The position numbers and the translations under genes are program-made. From Deltaproteobacteria bacterium CG_4_8_14_3_um_filter_43_13 (GTDB lineage Bacteria; Desulfobacterota; UBA8473): 8,456 nucleotides of DNA. This document shows positions 6,768 to 8,456 of the stretch, in pieces (position 1 is the stretch's first letter; each line of letters starts with the position of its first letter). The stretch spans positions 1 to 8,456 of the forward strand of contig PFIF01000279.1 in assembly GCA_002782605.1 (NCBI GenBank), given 5' to 3'. The notes beneath the pieces are model-generated. The model worked only from the letters and a program-made list of their open reading frames with translations. It was not told the DNA's origin and did not search any database.

Positions 6768-7126
6768 GAACATTGGGACAAAAGAGAGCGGAGTTTGCCT
6801 TAAATAAAGTGGTCGATATCCCGCAGGACAAAAAGGACAAATTTAAACCGTTTTCCGCAGGCGCGCCTTCAATGATCCTGCAAAACGGTTTTGGTCAGGC
6901 CCTCGCTTTCTGGATTGCAAAGAGTAAGAATGAATATAGTGAACACATGACAATGTTTAATATTGTCAAAGAATGGCTATGCCAGAACAATCTGACGACC
7001 GGGCAGAATACTACAGAGTTCATCAGAAATATTTCACAATTGGACCAATCGCAATACCTCACCGCCCAGAAAGAGACCCTTGCACTGCTCGAATGGGTCA
7101 AACGATATGCAAACGCTGGATTATAG
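6764..7126 (+). CDS. cmr5: Type III-B small subunit Cmr5
   Basis: Cmr5 (Cas11 type) is a small all-helical subunit that stacks along the inner face of the Cmr4 filament and helps hold the target strand. This 120-residue protein opens with RTLGQKRAEFALNKV, the recognisable Cmr5 N-terminus, and has no catalytic motif, as expected. The start overlaps the cmr4 stop as ATGA, with a GGGAGG ribosome binding site (6751-6756) inside cmr4, so the two genes are probably co-translated. Length is typical. Confidence 0.95.
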   Translation: MRTLGQKRAEFALNKVVDIPQDKKDKFKPFSAGAPSMILQNGFGQALAFWIAKSKNEYSEHMTMFNIVKEWLCQNNLTTGQNTTEFIRNISQLDQSQYLTAQKETLALLEWVKRYANAGL

Positions 7127-7138
7127 GAGGGCAGTTCA

Positions 7139-8284
7139 ATGGCTTATCCGTTTTATGAAAGATTACAAAATTTATCCCAGAATATGGCAGGCGGAAATTT
7201 CGGCCTCTGGTACAACAAATTTATACCCATATCGAACTTCGATTCGTGTAAAGCCTCTAATGAAAGGGGGGACAAAGATAATGCGGTTGAGTATTATCAT
7301 AATAGATATAAACAATTTCAGAAAGATACAATAAACAAACTTCTTGAAAAAAAACATAGGGATCTTTCAGGCTGTTGCAACACTTTATCATCCAAATATG
7401 AAACCATTATTTTCGAGGCCAAACTGAAAACCCCGCTCATTACCGGAATAGGTGAATCCCATCCCCATGAAGTCAGCATGGTGTTTGATCATAACATGGG
7501 CATTCCCTACATTCCGGCTTCTGGTATCAAAGGGATTGTGAGATTTGCCCATACATTAGGTTTAATTAATAAAATCCCTGATGGAAAACTCGTTGAACGT
7601 GGTAAAGACGGCAATCCCTGTCCACCTCATTTCAATGATGAAGAAGATTGGACAGGTGTTCCCCAGCTTTTCGGCACCCAGGGCCAAAGAGGCTCCGTTA
7701 TTTTTCTTGATGCTTACCCTGAAAAAGTGCCCGATCTTCATGTGGATATCATGAATCCTCATTATGGTGATTATTACAGCGATGATAATTATACAATACC
7801 CCCTGCGGATTATCTCAACCCTGTTCCCATCAAATTTCTTACTGTGGCAAAAGATACGGTTTTTATTTTCCGGGCATTGGTTGATAAGGATTCAGCGGGG
7901 CTTATTGACAAAGTAAAAACCGCATTTAAAAAGGCATTAACGGAAGAAGGCGTGGGTGCAAAAACAGCGGTTGGATATGGAATTTTTGATATTGAAGGTC
8001 AGAAAATACCGGAAAAGGATTCCTCAATGCTAAATCATTCTTTGAATGTGGCAAAAAAATCCCCTGAACCTGAAACCTGGGAAAAGGTCATGCTGGTATA
8101 TGTCCCTGGTACAGGAACTGTCACGACCCGGTGGGAAGGCAAAAATGCCAGTACTAAGGATAAATCCATCATTTCCGCACCAATGATGGAACGATTGAAG
8201 AAAAAGAAAAAGGCTGCCGCGAAAGAGGTTAAAGCCGAACTGATCGGCGGGAAGGAATATCGGATCATTGAAATCTCTGAGTAA
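7139..8284 (+). CDS. cmr6: Type III-B RAMP protein Cmr6 with a C-terminal extension
   Basis: Cmr6 is the Cas7-like subunit near the head of the complex, next to Cmr1. The N-terminal part has the family pattern NFGLWYNKFIP, then a helical linker; the RAMP core begins at FEAKLKTPLITGIG (92-105) and includes IPASGIKGIVRF (125-136). The glycine-rich loop is GVGAKTAVGYGIF (about 270-282). At 381 residues it is longer than many Cmr6 proteins. The extra 90 or so residues contain TWEKVMLVYVPGTGTVTT, a lysine run KKKKK (354-358) and GGKEYRIIEI, which looks like a small beta-rich, basic domain. RNA binding is a guess from charge. The start is 12 bp after cmr5 with AGGAGGG (7126-7132) ahead of it, the only non-overlapping junction in the operon. 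Confidence 0.95.
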   Translation: MAYPFYERLQNLSQNMAGGNFGLWYNKFIPISNFDSCKASNERGDKDNAVEYYHNRYKQFQKDTINKLLEKKHRDLSGCCNTLSSKYETIIFEAKLKTPLITGIGESHPHEVSMVFDHNMGIPYIPASGIKGIVRFAHTLGLINKIPDGKLVERGKDGNPCPPHFNDEEDWTGVPQLFGTQGQRGSVIFLDAYPEKVPDLHVDIMNPHYGDYYSDDNYTIPPADYLNPVPIKFLTVAKDTVFIFRALVDKDSAGLIDKVKTAFKKALTEEGVGAKTAVGYGIFDIEGQKIPEKDSSMLNHSLNVAKKSPEPETWEKVMLVYVPGTGTVTTRWEGKNASTKDKSIISAPMMERLKKKKKAAAKEVKAELIGGKEYRIIEISE

Positions 8285-8456
8285 ACGAAGCGGAATATCA
8301 GGAGAGTTTATTGCTAAAGCAATGATAATATGAGTAGTATCAAATATAAATTGACTTTCAAAATAATCGTACTAAAATATAAATTGAGCCTGTTCAATAA
8401 TTCAGTTTTAGGATAGGTTTTTCTTCTCTTATTGTTCAACACGGATGTTCAATATT
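8285..8456. other. AT-rich region after cmr6 with short repeats, no gene seen
   Basis: A weak hairpin (ATTGC 8310-8314, GCAAT 8319-8323, loop TAAA) follows cmr6 without a U-tract. AAATATAAATTGA occurs twice, at 8342-8354 and 8375-8387, 33 bases apart. TGTTCAA occurs three times, at 8391, 8433 and 8446. A 28-codon frame (8330-8416) and an ATG near the edge (8445) have no clear ribosome binding site. No CRISPR repeat can be defined here. The repeats might be a promoter or leader for something beyond the edge. Confidence 0.45.

Noticed and set aside
7080..7334. 84-residue + strand frame across the cmr5/cmr6 junction
   Set aside because: It overlaps both recognised genes in another frame and lacks family features.
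8342..8387. Start of a CRISPR array
   Set aside because: Only 13 bases are shared between the two copies and the sequence is too AT-rich and short for a type III-associated repeat; no third copy follows at the same period.
8330..8416. 28-codon frame with an 11-residue internal repeat
   Set aside because: The protein repeat simply reflects the 33-base DNA repeat; no ribosome binding site and too short to support.

Overview
This window holds a complete type III-B (Cmr) CRISPR-Cas effector operon. Upstream of it lies the 3' part of a CRISPR accessory gene of the NE0113 (TIGR02584, Csm6/ring-nuclease-like) family. Every recognisable gene is on the + strand. The sequence looks bacterial: strong AGGAGG-type ribosome binding sites, ATGA stop/start couplings and moderate GC. 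The protein flavour and a G/C-rich MITE-like repeat would suit a Desulfobacterota-type or similar anaerobe, but that is only a weak inference; the window has no taxonomic marker.

Layout. Positions 1-803 carry the accessory gene, which runs in from outside the left edge. Positions 804-1264 are non-coding: a nested palindrome right behind the stop codon, a ~154 bp MITE-like inverted-repeat element flanked by a 6 bp direct repeat, and a plausible promoter region for the operon. Positions 1265-8284 are cmr1-cmr2-cmr3-cmr4-cmr5-cmr6 in canonical order; neighbours overlap by 4-14 bp except cmr5/cmr6, which are 12 bp apart. Positions 8285-8456 are AT-rich with short repeats and no convincing gene. 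No CRISPR array, cas6, cas1 or cas2 is present.

How the genes work together. By family knowledge, Cmr1-6 plus a crRNA form a ribonucleoprotein that binds complementary RNA. Cmr4 forms the backbone and cuts the target; Cmr5 lines the filament; Cmr3 with Cmr2 (Cas10) makes the foot; Cmr1 and Cmr6 cap the head. Cas10 here keeps its HD and GGDD motifs, so it should be able to make cyclic oligoadenylate. The NE0113-family protein is the natural candidate for sensing or degrading that messenger.

The most notable observation is that cmr1 is not a continuous reading frame. Its N-terminal 34 codons and the rest are in different frames, joined at a run of eight A's containing A AAA AAG, the heptamer used for -1 frameshifting in E. 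coli dnaX. A -1 slip there restores the conserved Cmr1 N-terminus. This could be programmed frameshifting, transcriptional slippage, a true mutation or a homopolymer sequencing error. The body of cmr1 is also much more AT-rich than its neighbours.
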